64,000 nucleotides of DNA, from NCBI GenBank assembly GCA_033032175.1, contig CM065320.1, positions 248,001 to 312,000 on the forward strand, written 5' to 3'. Made by a program: the position numbers and the translations under genes. The notes under the pieces were generated by a model. That model ran no database searches, was not told where the DNA came from, and was given only the letters and a program-made list of their open reading frames with translations. Positions 34,266 to 45,020 of the stretch are shown here, one piece after another (within the stretch, counting starts at the first letter, position 1; every line of letters starts with the position of its first letter). This stretch comes from Saturnia japonica. Its lineage: Eukaryota; Arthropoda; Insecta; Lepidoptera; Saturniidae.

Positions 34266-34956
34266 TTGCTTGAAGTATTAAAAAAACATATAGTTTCTAT
34301 TTACTCATTTTAATGGAACTCATATGTAAATCGATATTTTTTGTTTTATATTGCTACACCGAAACCAATTTGACATTCAAGCTAGCCGTCTGTCAATTCA
34401 GTATTCACTCACACTCGCGATATCAAGACGTAATATCCTCTCAGTACCTATTCTGTGTTGTCGTGTAAGCACAGAACATTCCAGGGGGGGGAGGGGGTGT
34501 AACACTCTGTACTCTGTCTGTACCTTAGAAATTTAGGTATCATTGGAGATCTTCTTTGACTAATAAACTAACTAAACATGAAAATATAATCGTAATATAG
34601 TTTATTTCAGTTTTGTGATACATTTACATTATATACTTTTTACAAAAGTGGTAGGTATTTACTTTATAATAAATAAAAACTGATTTATCATAAAAACCCC
34701 AACTTTTTTCTAATCCAACTCCTTAGCCAATTGAATAGAAAAATTGTATATTATTATGCTCATACATTTTTACATGACGGGTTCACCTATTGCCAAAATA
34801 TCTATGAACAGTGGGCATTCTTTTTTAGCACTGTGGGACGCTCAGTGCAGCGCCGCTAAGATGCGACACGGTAAGTGGCACGGCGCGTTGCGTCAGTCTG
34901 CATCATAGAGTAGAGTAATACATAGGGGTCTGCATACTGCTTTCGGTGGAGAAGCA

Positions 34957-35130
34957 CACCTATTTACAAAAGTGGAAATTGACGAAGAAAAATTTGCTAA
35001 TACTGTTAGTACTTATCGAGAGCTGTTCGATCTCCAACACGAACACTACATGAACCAGGCAAGGAAAGACAGTATATGGGCGGAAATCGCTATAGAAATA
35101 GGCGTATCAATAGTGTATATATTTTTAATA
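34957..35130 (+). pseudogene. MADF-domain first exon (start codon lost)
   Basis: The frame reads 'EIDEEKFANTVSTYREL', 'FDLQHEHYMNQARKDS' and 'IWAEIAIEIGVS'. This is the first half of a MADF (Myb/SANT-like) DNA-binding domain, including the W-x-E-I-A signature after a basic K/RKD. In Harbinger elements a MADF/Myb-like partner protein helps bring the transposase to DNA. The expected ATG before GAA-ATT-GAC reads GTG at 34972, so translation start is lost. After GVS a donor-like 'agtgtatat' (35116-35124) may be the old exon end, and the second half of the domain is not seen. Confidence 0.6.
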
Positions 35131-35652
35131 CTCAGTAATCAAATGAGGATCAGTTAAAATTTGGTTTTTGCTATAAATTATATTTTATAAGTAGATACGA
35201 CATCGACGTTCTTTACATGACATTGAGAACGAAGGGTGATTGACCTCAATTCACTTTCTTTTTGATACCGGCGTGAGCGAGAAGAAAGTTTTATTCTTTT
35301 TCTACAACAGAGTGTTTAGAAAATGGCAGGAGCGACGCGCCGCACCGCTTGCTATGCAGCACCAAACATTCAAAATATTCTTTGGGAGGTAACTACGTCG
35401 CGACGCAGCGCCGCTCTAGTGCGACACCCTACCATACAAAATGATACAAATTATATTTTAACGCGCAGCGCCGCGTTGTTCCGCACCATGCAGCGACGCG
35501 CAGCCCTGCTCTAGTGCGGTCGCACCTTAACCATTATACCAGCGAACGCGGATATAGCAGTTCGGGAATATTTCCGCTTCCGACTTATTTAACAAGAATC
35601 GATACTTAAGACTAGCTGAGAGTTGTACCCTAATGTTAGATAGCCAATACTA

Positions 35653-36955
35653 CAAGGTGTCCAGAAAGGGTATCGGGTATTTGTAAGTTCAATGAAACAA
35701 AAATTATTTGTATGCAATAAAAAAGTTTATTGTTTATTATTAGCATATGAATTGGAGAATTATTTGGAAAAGATGATGTTATCCAAATGATGACCGTTAC
35801 GTTGCTGGCACTCTTCTAAACGGAAACGAAGATTGGCGATAACACGTTGACACATAGCTATCGATATTGCTGCCATTTCTGACCTGATGTTTTGCTTTAA
35901 CTGGGTTAGATTCGTCGGATTGTTTTGATAAACCTTACTTTTAAGGTATCCCCATGCAAAATAGTCAAGCGGGCTAAGGTCGGGGCTTCTGGGAGGCCAG
36001 TTGATGTTACCCCTTCGCGAAATGACTTTATTAGGGAATAATTCGTTAACAACTTCCATTGAGTCATTTGAGGTATTGCAAGTGGCCCCATCTTGTTGGA
36101 ACCACGTTCTTGAGTTGAAACCTGCAAACTCCTGCAACTCTGGGACCAAAAAATTTCGCATCATATCGCAATAACGGTCACTATTCACATTAATTGCTCG
36201 GCCTCGTTGATCTTCATGAAAATAAGGACCAATTATGCCTTTAGGAGACATAGCGGCCCAAACAACGACCTTTGGGCTATGCAGGGGTCGTTCATGCTTT
36301 CGTCTCGGATTCTCCACTGCCCAGTATCGACAATTCTGCTTATTAACATGACCATTCAGGTGAAAATTTGCTTCGTCACTGAACAGTATGTTGTTAAAGT
36401 TGTTAAATCGCTGCAGCATTTCGTTCGCAAAATTCAGTCGATTAGCATAGTCCGTATCCTTCAATTCTTGAACCAATTGAATTTTATAGGCTTTTAGATG
36501 TAAGTCTTTCTTTAAAATCGAATGTAAAGGCGATTTTTTGATGTTCAACGCTTGGCTTCGCTTTCGGATGGATAAAGACGGATTTTGACGAACCGACGCC
36601 TCAACTTCGTCAATTGTTTCTTCATCGCGAACTGAACGAGGACGACCAGAGTTTTGAATTTTAACTGTCGCACCTGTATTCTCGAACATCCTGATCCATT
36701 TCCTAATGCTATCGTCACTTGGCGCGTGGCGTGTACGATATTCCGCACGATAGAGACGTTGAGCAGTCACTATTGAATCACCATTACGATAATACGCTCG
36801 TACGCAAAATGCGCGATGCGTCCCCGAGTACTGTTCCATCGTGACTAAAACTCCACAAAATGGCGGACGCCACGAACCCCTCCCCGCACCCTTTAGACGC
36901 CCCGTTTCGAATATGGCGCGAAAACAAATACCCGATACCCTTTCTGGACACCTTG
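35653..36955 (-). mobile_element. Intact rosa-type (DD41D) mariner
   Basis: 1303 bp with perfect 32-bp terminal inverted repeats (35653-35684 and 36924-36955), beginning CAAGGTGTCCAGAAAGG. It is flanked by TA at 35651-35652 and 36956-36957, the Tc1/mariner target. The whole transposase frame is open. It lies inside repeat family B copy 3, and the flanks rejoin cleanly when compared with the copy at 13.4 kb. Perfect repeats and an intact gene imply recent arrival. Confidence 0.92.
35760..36839 (-). CDS. Mariner transposase, DD41D, 359 aa
   Basis: Cut-and-paste transposase of the Tc1/mariner superfamily. The start at 36839 gives MEQYSGTHRAF; the open frame extends upstream past the inverted repeat, so that part is not used. 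N-terminal helix-turn-helix region ~1-110 with linker motif 'SGRPRSV' (64-70). Catalytic Asp 155 in 'LFSDEANF', Asp 250 in 'WFQQDGATC' and Asp 292 in 'PPRSPDLSPLDYF'. The 41 residues between the second and third Asp define the DD41D rosa-type group and exclude classic DD34D mariners. Residue 255 is Asn in 'GATCNTS', where I expect His in relatives, so activity might be affected. Length is typical for the group. Confidence 0.9.
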   Translation of the reverse strand: MEQYSGTHRAFCVRAYYRNGDSIVTAQRLYRAEYRTRHAPSDDSIRKWIRMFENTGATVKIQNSGRPRSVRDEETIDEVEASVRQNPSLSIRKRSQALNIKKSPLHSILKKDLHLKAYKIQLVQELKDTDYANRLNFANEMLQRFNNFNNILFSDEANFHLNGHVNKQNCRYWAVENPRRKHERPLHSPKVVVWAAMSPKGIIGPYFHEDQRGRAINVNSDRYCDMMRNFLVPELQEFAGFNSRTWFQQDGATCNTSNDSMEVVNELFPNKVISRRGNINWPPRSPDLSPLDYFAWGYLKSKVYQNNPTNLTQLKQNIRSEMAAISIAMCQRVIANLRFRLEECQQRNGHHLDNIIFSK

Positions 36956-37045
36956 TATAATACCACGTGAATATGGTTATCATATAAAAAAGAATGCGAC
37001 TGGTAGTTCCAGAGATCAGCGTGTTTAAACAAACAAACAAACAAA

Positions 37046-38229
37046 CAACTTTTCCGCTTCATTATATTTTTAGTAATTAGTGTATTTTGTAATACATACA
37101 AAATAGATAGAAAAATAATATACACATCTAAAATAAAAAATAAAAGTCCGTACTATGAAGCCTCGAAGACCTAAAATAGGTATAAGTAAAAAAAAGTGCT
37201 CAAATCGATCAGTTTCATGTTAATCTATTCTGATTTTCATTGTCGATTAATAATGTATCTGTATACAGCATTTATTCAAAGTATACAAGTTATACAAAGT
37301 AGGTATTTAAATCAAATAACTGTCTGATAAATATAATTCTGTATTTTTTATTAAATAATTTCGTATATGGCACATATTTTTTACGTTTGTCAGTGTAATT
37401 ATTTAATACGTAGTAATGACTTACTGTTCGTACTATTGACCAGCACTATTGAGAGACCGGCTAGGGCATGAATATTCACACTCGAATCGTCGGACCGTTC
37501 ATATCTTTATAGAAATTTCATAGACAATACTTTGATTTGCTTATATTTATATTTATCCCTGATGACGTGATGACACCCACACTAGACCATGACGATCGCT
37601 AATACCGACATTGACGTAAAAATTTTGCATCTCAGACTCTCTACAAAGGCATTCAGCATCAAACAACTTTGCTATCGATCGAACTGTAAGCATTATCGTT
37701 TCAAGATAAGTTTAAAACTATGTCAAGCGTAGGTACGTAGTTTCGATTAGATTCCTATCAATAAAGCCTGATAAAGCTTCGATTAGGTCACGATACGATC
37801 GTAGGTTTTAGAACAAAGCCGTGCCGACGTGTAATTTTCGTATTCCCCGACACGGGTCAGTAAAAATAAATGGTAAATCGACAGCGCACCAATGTTATTA
37901 CTTTCGACCGCCGTTGGAAACATTCGTGAGGAAATGCGGATAAATAGGTAATTATCTAATAAGATGGTAAGAAGGATTAATGGAGGATTTTGAACTGCGT
38001 TAGCAGTTTAGGAATTATTCTGTTGAGGAGATTTCTAGGCAGTTGGCAGCGCACTAAACTACCGCTAATTTGTAACTTCTTGGATCCATTACTCCCGTAA
38101 TTATGTTTATAGGCGTTTTTATTCTTTCAAGATCTAGCAATTAAAGTTATCGAGACGTCTAGACCAAATGTCGTTTTGTGTAATACTGTGTTAAGTTTCA
38201 TTGTTTATTATAATGTATTTTGTTATTCT
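37046..38229. other. Non-repetitive, no gene recognised
   Basis: Less repetitive than its surroundings, with G+C-richer stretches at 37550-37700 and 37780-37930. No open exon with splice signals is convincing. It could hold host regulatory DNA. Confidence 0.35.
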
Positions 38230-38385
38230 TTTTAACCGAATTCAAAATTAAGAAGGAGGTTATAAATTCGCATGTTTTTTTTATGGATGTTCAGCCGTAA
38301 CTTCTTTGTTTATGAACCGATTTAGATGATTCTTTTTACGTTGGAAAGGGGATACCTCAAGAGGGTGGTCCCATGACAATTTCTT
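38230..38385 (+). repeat. Repeat family A, copy 3 (partial)
   Basis: From 'ttaaccgaattcaaaat' and 'agaaggaggttataaattcg' to 'ggatacctcaagaggg'; the 3' third is missing. Another partial copy in the same orientation follows about 190 bp later. Confidence 0.65.
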
Positions 38386-38573
38386 AAGCTGTTGTTGTGT
38401 TGGATCGCGACAATCCTAGACCTGATAAACAACCAGCCATAGTAACTTTTCTCTTTCTTTTTGTAAATTGTAACTCTTCTTAGTAACTTACTTCTCTTTC
38501 TTTATTAAGATTGCAATTCTTATTAAGTAGTATTAATCTCTTTTTCTTTACACATTGTAGCTCTTTTTTAACT

Positions 38574-38690
38574 GACTTGAAAAAAAGAAGGAGGTTATTA
38601 ATCGCGTGTATATTTTTTATTAATGTTCAGCCATAGCTTCTTTGTTTATGAACTGATTTGGATGATTCTTTTTTCATCGTAAAGGTGCAT
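38574..38690 (+). repeat. Repeat family A, copy 4 (partial)
   Basis: 'ttttttaactgacttgaaa' through 'gttcagccatagcttc' to 'gatgattcttttttc', then it breaks off. It shows the cleanest 5' end of the family. Confidence 0.65.
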
Positions 38691-39274
38691 GATTTAACCT
38701 ACTCTAAAATTGGCTTGAGTTACTGCACCAAAGCCCTTGACCAATCCAAGAACTCAGTTTGTCTGTGCTGGGTGCAGGCGCCATTGTCAATCTCACATCG
38801 GTTTGATTAGTCAAGCGCATATGTGCATTCAATCAATAGATGCTATTTAAATAACCTTTATAAATTTTGCAAGGCCAATATGATGATACTTTATTTATTA
38901 GGAGAAATGCTTTTAGTTTTACCGATCTCGAATAAAAAGTAGTTAAGAAGAAATCTTACAGTGTAAATAATATTAAATGCGATGAAAAAGTGGACATAAA
39001 ACTGTCGATTTAAATTGCTAAAGCTATTACAGCTAGACTTGAACACATGTGAAATCAGACCCCACTACACCCCACTGTTAAAGTAGGAGCCTCCGTTCGA
39101 CATATTTATGTGGTCGTGGAAGCAAATCATGCGTCAAATTGAAACCCCCTTACCCTTTCGTTTAGACAATTGACACCATCTGTTCTCATCCAACTTTGTG
39201 TTTTACTACAATTTTATACAATGTTTAAACTTATGGTTCAGTTGTAATTGTAATCTATACTTTATTAGTATAAT
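38691..39274. other. No gene recognised
   Basis: Unassigned A+T-rich sequence with a G+C-richer stretch at 38700-38820 and no open frame. Confidence 0.4.
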
Positions 39275-39905
39275 GAAGTGGATTTTTTTTTGTTTATTTG
39301 TTTAAATGCGCTAATCTCTGGAACTACTAATCGGATTCGAAAAATTATTTTTGTATATGATAGCCAAATTCACGAGAAATAGTATAGGCTATCTAACTAC
39401 TACTCTTAACTAGGCTTAAATATTGATTTTATGTTAAGTAGATCGGAAGTGGAAGTGTTTCCGAACTGCATTGTTCGTATGCACTGGCATAATGGTTAAT
39501 GATACATAAATACAATTTAAAAGAAAAGTATTGGACCTTAGTATATTGAAAAAAAAGTCCGCGATCACATACGCCTATCACTTATACATAAGAAACAAAA
39601 AGGTATTGTGCGAATTTGGTTATTGAAGATTAAAAATTGATTTATCAACATTATTTTTAGACATGGCATATTAATCCATACGAACAAAAGTTACTTCATA
39701 ATAAAGGTCAATTTTATGAAGTTAAATTTTGCTCTTTATAGCATGTTGTTTGGACACATAGTTTAGGAGACAATGAAAATTTCAAATAATTTGTACCTAC
39801 CTACTCACGGGTAGTGAGAATAATTATGATATGCTACAATGGTGCGTTGGCGGCGCGGTGTTTGTCGGATAAAAACACGGCTGAAACCGTGGGACACAGC
39901 CAGTA
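39275..39905 (-). repeat. Repeat family B, copy 4
   Basis: A full-length inverted copy of about 630 bp, from 'gcgctaatctctggaact' (tail end) to 'gaaaccgtgggacacagc' (head end). It includes 'agtataggctatctaac', 'gcactggcataatgg', 'cttagtatattg' and 'ggcgcggtgtttgtcgg'. No insertion. Confidence 0.75.
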
Positions 39906-40121
39906 TACAATAAAATATAAAGTGGATACGTATTAGAAGGTATACTACTTTGAATAATACTCGGTGCTATGTGACGCATATCTTCAAGTGTGACTATCTT
40001 CACTACAATAAAACAAGCAACTTCATATTTATAGACTTTTTGTTATAATATGCATGTGCATCATAAAAAGTCATTCATTTATGTTTACATAACGCACCTG
40101 AAAAAGTATAACATCAACAAG

Positions 40122-40376
40122 ACAATTTTAAACAAAAAAAAAAAAATCAACTTCAATTATTTTGAGGAGTTCCTTGGTGTATCTTCATATCGAACATCCA
40201 ATGCCAAGAAATGAAAATGGGATCACCTTTGAGGTATCCCCTTCCAACCCAAAAAGAGTCATCCAAATCGGTTCATAAACAAAGAAGTTATGGCTGAATA
40301 TTCATAAAAAAAAAAAAAAACAGATATATTTATTCCAATTGAGAACCTCCTTCTTTTTTGAAGTCAGTTAAAAATA
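40122..40376 (-). repeat. Repeat family A, copy 5
   Basis: A complete inverted copy: plus-strand 'aaaatcaacttcaatta', 'ggtgtatcttcatatcg', 'tcatccaaatcggttcat' and 'gttatggctgaatattc', ending 'ttgaagtcagttaaaa'. Two A-runs (about 40134-40147 and 40308-40320) have expanded. Confidence 0.75.
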
Positions 40377-40620
40377 ATAAAAAAGATGTTAGTGTAGTAA
40401 AATTATTTTTCTCTTTTTTATTTATGTTCTATTTGTTCTTGTTTTTGATTAAGTGGAACAAGTAGTGTTTTAAAAGACTCCAATAAACAGAATGAATTTA
40501 GGCAAAAGATTAGATCAAGTAAAAATGAATTAATGGAAAAAGTATATTATGTATTAGTGCAAGATAGAGTAAGGATAAACAAAAAGATAAGGTTGTGCTT
40601 TGTTTAAAATAAGTTCGTTA

Positions 40621-40837
40621 CTACTCGTGCGCGATAAGTTGAGACCCGCGCGGAATGCGACTCCCCACCCGCTACCCCGATGACACACGCGTTGTACAGT
40701 GCGCAACGCCATTATTTAATATAGGTTTTTTAGTCTCTTACTATACTAAGCTAGTTGTGTTCTTTTTTTGTTCACTGTACCAGGGACCCGACAATGACGT
40801 CACCGCGCTTGAGTCTCAACTTATCGCGCACGAGTAG
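40621..40837. mobile_element. Tc1/mariner-type MITE, 217 bp
   Basis: Perfect 25-bp inverted repeats, starting CTACTCGTGCGCGATAAG, at 40621-40645 and 40813-40837. TA target duplications lie at 40619-40620 and 40838-40839. The inside is G+C-rich near both ends and A+T-rich in the middle, with no coding capacity. The TA target suggests mobilisation by a Tc1/mariner transposase, but its ends do not match those of the three mariner/Tc1 elements in this window. Confidence 0.85.
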
Positions 40838-40839
40838 TA

Positions 40840-41740
40840 CAGTGTAATAAAATAAGAATTGTAATGGAAACAAGAGAAAGTATAGAACTGGGGTAAAGAC
40901 TTTAAAAATTCTGATTTGCGATAGAGGTAAAGGGGTCTTATTAAACTAGTAAAAATGATTTAAAACCTAATGGTAAAAATAACATAATCATCATTTTCAT
41001 AATTTTATTTAAAATGGAGCTACTTCTCATTCCATTGATTATTACATAATTTGCGCATACTCGTTCTGCTAAGGCATTATGAGTCATTTGTAGTATACAA
41101 TAAACTGGAAGCACGGAAAACATATCCAATTTATGGAAATAGTCGAAGAGTAGAGGTTGTTCCGAAGCTTAAAGAAGCCATTTGAAGTTATATCCAGACG
41201 AAACGCAAAGTAGCGAGCACGTCGCGAGATTAATAATGGAGCTATAAAGTCCATTACCTACTCTGTAATTAAGTTAAATGGATAAAATTTACCTAAGCGC
41301 CGAGGGAAATAATTAATTTTTGCACCAGTTACATTCCATAATGAAAGTTTTTGAGTAGATATTGGACCTCTTTTGATGTTATGAATTCTTTATCCTACTG
41401 CGTGGGTATACAATAATGCTTATCTAAAAATATCAATAAATACAGATAGATCCCTAGATTAGTAATACGTAAGTTATAATAATTTATAAATTTTACATTT
41501 CTAGATTAACTTACTGTTTTAGTTTGACGTAAAATAATCCACTGTTACAAGGATCGGTTTCTACTTCCAACACGTCATATTAAATGAGTTACTATTTAGT
41601 ATAAAGTAAATGTTGTCGATATGATTGATTTCAAATGACTTAGTATTCGTACTATTGACTAAACTAATGACCCCCGCACGATTGGCTGGGTGTAAAGGCA
41701 ACAGGTGTATTCTGTGACCGCATATACATTATAAGCACGC
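40840..41740. other. No gene recognised
   Basis: A+T-rich, short frames only, no repeat family identified. Confidence 0.4.
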
Positions 41741-41750
41741 AACAACCGGC

Positions 41751-42030
41751 TTGAGACACCCCTCCGACCACAGACCCCCTATCCCCCTCCTATCATCGTT
41801 CAGTTGGTCGACTACGCGAAACTCAAACATTACCTCGCGGACAGGCTTTCCTCGTCCAGTCTACATAGGATCCCAGACGTACTGGAATCAGTTGCAGACG
41901 TCGATCTATCGATCGATACCCTGGTCGACCACCTCCAGGTCGGCATCAGAGGGCCACGAGAAAGGTCGGTCGATGTTGCAGTCTTGCAGCCGCTCGCGCG
42001 ATACGGTGGCACTGCACTTGCAATCACTAG
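41751..42030 (+). pseudogene. LINE endonuclease/linker fragment
   Basis: One frame opens with 'HPSDHRPPIPLLSSF'. It contains the Ser-Asp-His motif that closes the apurinic-type endonuclease of jockey/R1-like LINEs. After a frameshift near 41800 the next frame reads 'VDYAKLKHYLADRL' and 'DVDLSIDTLVDHL', resembling the linker between endonuclease and reverse transcriptase. The region is G+C-rich against its A+T-rich surroundings. Both the upstream endonuclease and the downstream polymerase are missing. Confidence 0.45.
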
Positions 42031-42421
42031 CTACCCACATACATCATTACACACAATATTTTTATATATACGTGCAATATGTTTATATGTTTATATATAT
42101 ATATTACACATTATATAATATAGCAATCTAACAGCTGTCATGTTATTTATATGTTAGTATAATATGGGGTCCTACGTGTTAGTTGAAAAACTTTTTGAGT
42201 CATTATATTAACGATACAATTAATTTTAAACTATTTTGGCTATACGTCGTCAATTGCGAAGAACAATTATAAGATTTCAAATTATGTTTGTAAAATTAAT
42301 TTTCAAAAAGAAATAAAACAATGGCATTTCCATAAAAAACACCTTTATGAAATAATTTAATGAGATTATTTTTTAATAAGTACACTCATTTCCATAGTTT
42401 ATTGATAGAGTAAAAAGTATC

Positions 42422-42441
42422 TGACATCTAATCAGATGTCA
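42422..42441. other. Perfect 8-bp hairpin
   Basis: TGACATCT - AATC - AGATGTCA: an 8-bp stem with a 4-nt loop. No surrounding gene or inverted-repeat element is evident. It may be a remnant of a small inverted-repeat element. Confidence 0.5.
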
Positions 42442-42629
42442 ACAAATCAGTTAATCCATATGATTTGAAAAATATCCACTCGCCTTACTAGGCGTACGTA
42501 TTCGTACATTAATAAATTCTACTTCAACTTCATTTATAAATAACAAGTAAAATATTAATTATCTTCATCAAATTCATGAAATTACAAAATGTGAAATAAA
42601 TAAATCTGAAAAGCTTAACTAACACGCAT

Positions 42630-42745
42630 TAGTTGCCCACGTTCGACCTATCGCTCGGGCTTTTACAAGGTGACGTCACACCGCCCCGAGCCGCGCCGCT
42701 CCGGTGTGCGTGCGGTGTGGACCTTTACAGATTTATGCGATGTTA
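42630..42745. promoter_or_regulatory. G+C-rich island with a CRE palindrome
   Basis: An isolated G+C-rich patch in A+T-rich DNA. It contains the full CRE palindrome TGACGTCA at 42671-42678, followed by 'caccgccccgagccg', a GC-box/KLF-like string, and 'tccggtgtgcgtgcgg'. It looks like a regulatory or promoter patch, but no exon can be attached. It could also be a decayed repeat. Confidence 0.35.
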
Positions 42746-43728
42746 ACGTGCCTAAAAATAATTGGATAGCGAACGAAAAATATTACCGAGCCCGACTCTC
42801 GTGTTTTGACTATCACTAAAAATAACTTCATAGCAACCTTATATAGCCGCTGATGAATAGCAAGAATTTTGTCAGAATATTGGTGTTTTTCATAGCATTT
42901 TTCAAAACCTTATTCGGACTATGCCAAGATGTTGTATGACCTGGTAGTGCTATCTCTTCAGGGATCTCTTGATTTGATGCTATAAAAGATAGGGACTGAT
43001 GTATTCGGTAGAATAAAAGTCCCTGGAAAAAAAACTTATATAGCGAATCTAGAACATTAACACCCAAATACCTAAATGGTGGATCCAACTGGATTGCGAA
43101 CAACATACCTACACGAGATGTGACATCTGCCATAGTACCACGATAATTTTTAATAATTTATTGCTTGTTATTAAAGTTTGTTTATGGTAATTGATAGACA
43201 GCAATACAATCCATATAATGCATTGGGTGTATTTGTATACGAGCAAACATAAGCTGTTCGAGAATGTATCCCAGCGAACGATATGTACATCACAATCCAA
43301 TTAGGATAAAAGCAAACGTGAACGTACATCTATTCCAAATATTATTTCTGTTTACATTCATATGCACCTTACAGGATCATACACTACGTAGTCCTTCGTC
43401 TCTTGATACATTTTGTTATTAAATTAAGGAGATATTTTTTGCAGATAAGTAAACATAGAGAAGATATTAAAATGTCTTACATTTATTTCAATAAACAAAG
43501 GAATTTCTTATGAAGATTTTTGATAAAGCCAAAGTTGATAGAATAGAGAACATAGATAAATGAATATTTTTTTAGAACATCAATAAAAATTTACCGCCTT
43601 TTACTAAGCTACGATTAGAAATTACCATTTTTTGCATAAATAATAACTTCGTTTGGTTCGTTTAGAAGAGCGTAAATTGAGACCTGCGTGTGCATCCTGT
43701 GACGGAAGTGACTTGATAATAATTTGAA
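42746..43728. other. No gene recognised
   Basis: A minus-strand frame of 101 codons at 42828-43133 has no recognisable domain. The rest is A+T-rich. Confidence 0.4.
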
Positions 43729-43935
43729 TGTATTTAATAATTTTTTTATGGAAGTACAGCCATATTTATTTAGTATAAAAGCCGATTTGTATCATTATTT
43801 TTTGTTGGATAGGGGTTACCTCAAGGGTGAGTCCCATTTTAGAGTCATTGGCATTGGAACTTCAACTTTGAAGATATACGAAAAAACTCTTCAAAATCAT
43901 TGAAGTTGGTTTTCTGTTTTGTTAAAGATTTTCTT
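43729..43935 (+). repeat. Repeat family A, copy 6
   Basis: 'ggataggggttacctc', 'ggcattggaacttcaac' and 'aaaatcattgaagttgg' in family order. The 5' end is lost. Confidence 0.65.
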
Positions 43936-44323
43936 GTAACTATGATATTACTGACATTTCATGTATTATGTACAAATAATTTTTATTTGTACAACGTAAA
44001 CTTATATTTCAAAATTAAAGAAAAAAGAACAATTAAAGTCGATTAAAATGAATTCACATCATTATCAATTATGGCTAGCTTCGTTATGTTTCTGGCTTGC
44101 GGGATAATTTTTTTTTTGGTGCTTAATAAGCATAACTTCTTACGTGTATATATAAGTATTCCCCTTTTTTATATTATACATACATATTAATATTATATAC
44201 AATATATATGTGGTAGAATAAGATTCACCGAACTTGGAACTAATGCGCTCGATCCCACCAATGATAAGTCGTTTTAACAAGTAAACCGTGGCATAAATAC
44301 GTTCGTAGGGCCTCTAGACAGAT

Positions 44324-44402
44324 AAGTTCAGTGAAGCTGTAAAAGCCGTAGCGGCTTCAGAGCCTCTAAGGCTAACAGTATAGTCAGATCTAAAAAAAAA
44401 AA
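44324..44402 (+). mobile_element. 5'-truncated retroposon (tail family R, copy 2)
   Basis: A 79-bp insert ending in 11 A, flanked by a perfect 12-bp target duplication, ctctagacagat, at 44312-44323 and 44403-44414. It contains 'gtgaagctgtaaaagccg' and 'ggctaacagtatagtcag'. It has the same 3' end as the copies at 1.0 and 60.7 kb, in opposite orientation. Confidence 0.85.
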
Positions 44403-44794
44403 CTCTAGACAGATCAGAAGTTGTCCAGTCGCAAACACGGTACGACAGTGCTCTGAACTGTCTACACAGTTTATTATTCTCTTCCACATATGTACTTAAT
44501 ACAATATATTTAAACATATTTAATATTAGTTATTTAATATGCGCAATAAATTCGTATTAATAACTTAAAGTATCACGTAGATACCTAACTAAAGTTAAAG
44601 AATGCTAATGTTCGGTATCTTCGAAATCTAATCTTAAATAGGACTATAGTTCTACTCGAAGTAAATCACTAAAAGGTTGTTCCCCCGGGATCTGGCTTGA
44701 AACACTTCGCTTGTCAGTAGTTGTTACAACTCCCTTCAAACAGAAACATAGCAGAGAGAGCGCTGTTGCTTTGCGCTAAATGATATTAACTGTG

Positions 44795-45020
44795 GTGGTG
44801 GTGCTATGCAGTCTAAGCTTGCATGCTACTGTATTGCACCTGATGGTATAAAGAGCGAACCTATTGCCATTAATGGGAAACAAAGCCAAACTACGTGCTC
44901 CTACTGAGAATTTCATAGAAAAACCCAATAACACTTGCTCGACGACCTGGGAATCGAACCTAGGACCTCCAGCATAGCAGTTGCGTTCAGGACCACTAGG
45001 TTAACGAGGCAGTTATGACG
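44795..45020 (-). repeat. tRNA-derived SINE
   Basis: Read on the minus strand: an A-box-like 'ttaacctagtggtcc' (44989-45004), a B box 'ggttcgattcc' (44950-44962), then 'gaaattctcagtaggagc', 'gtttggctttgttt' and 'aatggcaataggttcgc'. Same family as 31687-31950. Both pol III boxes are better kept here. Confidence 0.8.

Larger units (their letters stand above)
33754..35527 (+). mobile_element. PIF/Harbinger-like element, transposase lost
   Basis: 1774 bp flanked by TAA at 33751-33753 and 35528-35530, the 3-bp target site preferred by PIF/Harbinger. Ends AGGTAGGACTGCAC and, reversed from the right, AGGTGCGACCGCAC, followed on both sides by an imperfect inverted repeat rich in 'ggcgctgcgcgtcgc'. 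Similar subterminal repeats recur at 34845-34895 and 35395-35440. Inside are a broken MADF-type ORF (34957-35130), as carried by the accessory gene of many Harbingers, and a nested SINE. The DDE transposase gene is absent, so the copy is non-autonomous. Confidence 0.7.
33583..37045 (+). repeat. Repeat family B, copy 3, split by two transposons
   Basis: Pieces at 33583-33750, 35531-35650 and 36958-37045 join into one family B repeat in the order of the intact copy at 12935-13530: 'actagctgtgccccac', 'gtatttacgtatcgt' | 'ccattataccagcgaac' and 'agctgagagttgtac' | 'gaatatggttatcat' and 'agagatcagcgtgttt'. Its end is a (aaac)n run at 37024-37048. The gaps are exactly the two elements listed next. 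Confidence 0.85.

Noticed and set aside
35323..35514. 63-codon plus-strand protein
   Set aside because: It lies in the terminal and subterminal repeats of the Harbinger-like element; the open frame is a by-product of the G+C-rich repeats.
36840..37040. N-terminal extension of the mariner transposase
   Set aside because: The frame stays open upstream of 36839, but it crosses the terminal inverted repeat (ends 36955) into the host repeat. The family start is MEQYSG at 36839.
41751..42131. 126-codon host gene
   Set aside because: The C-terminal third is read from an A+T-rich microsatellite-like tail, and the N-terminal part carries the LINE endonuclease motif. It is a LINE fragment.
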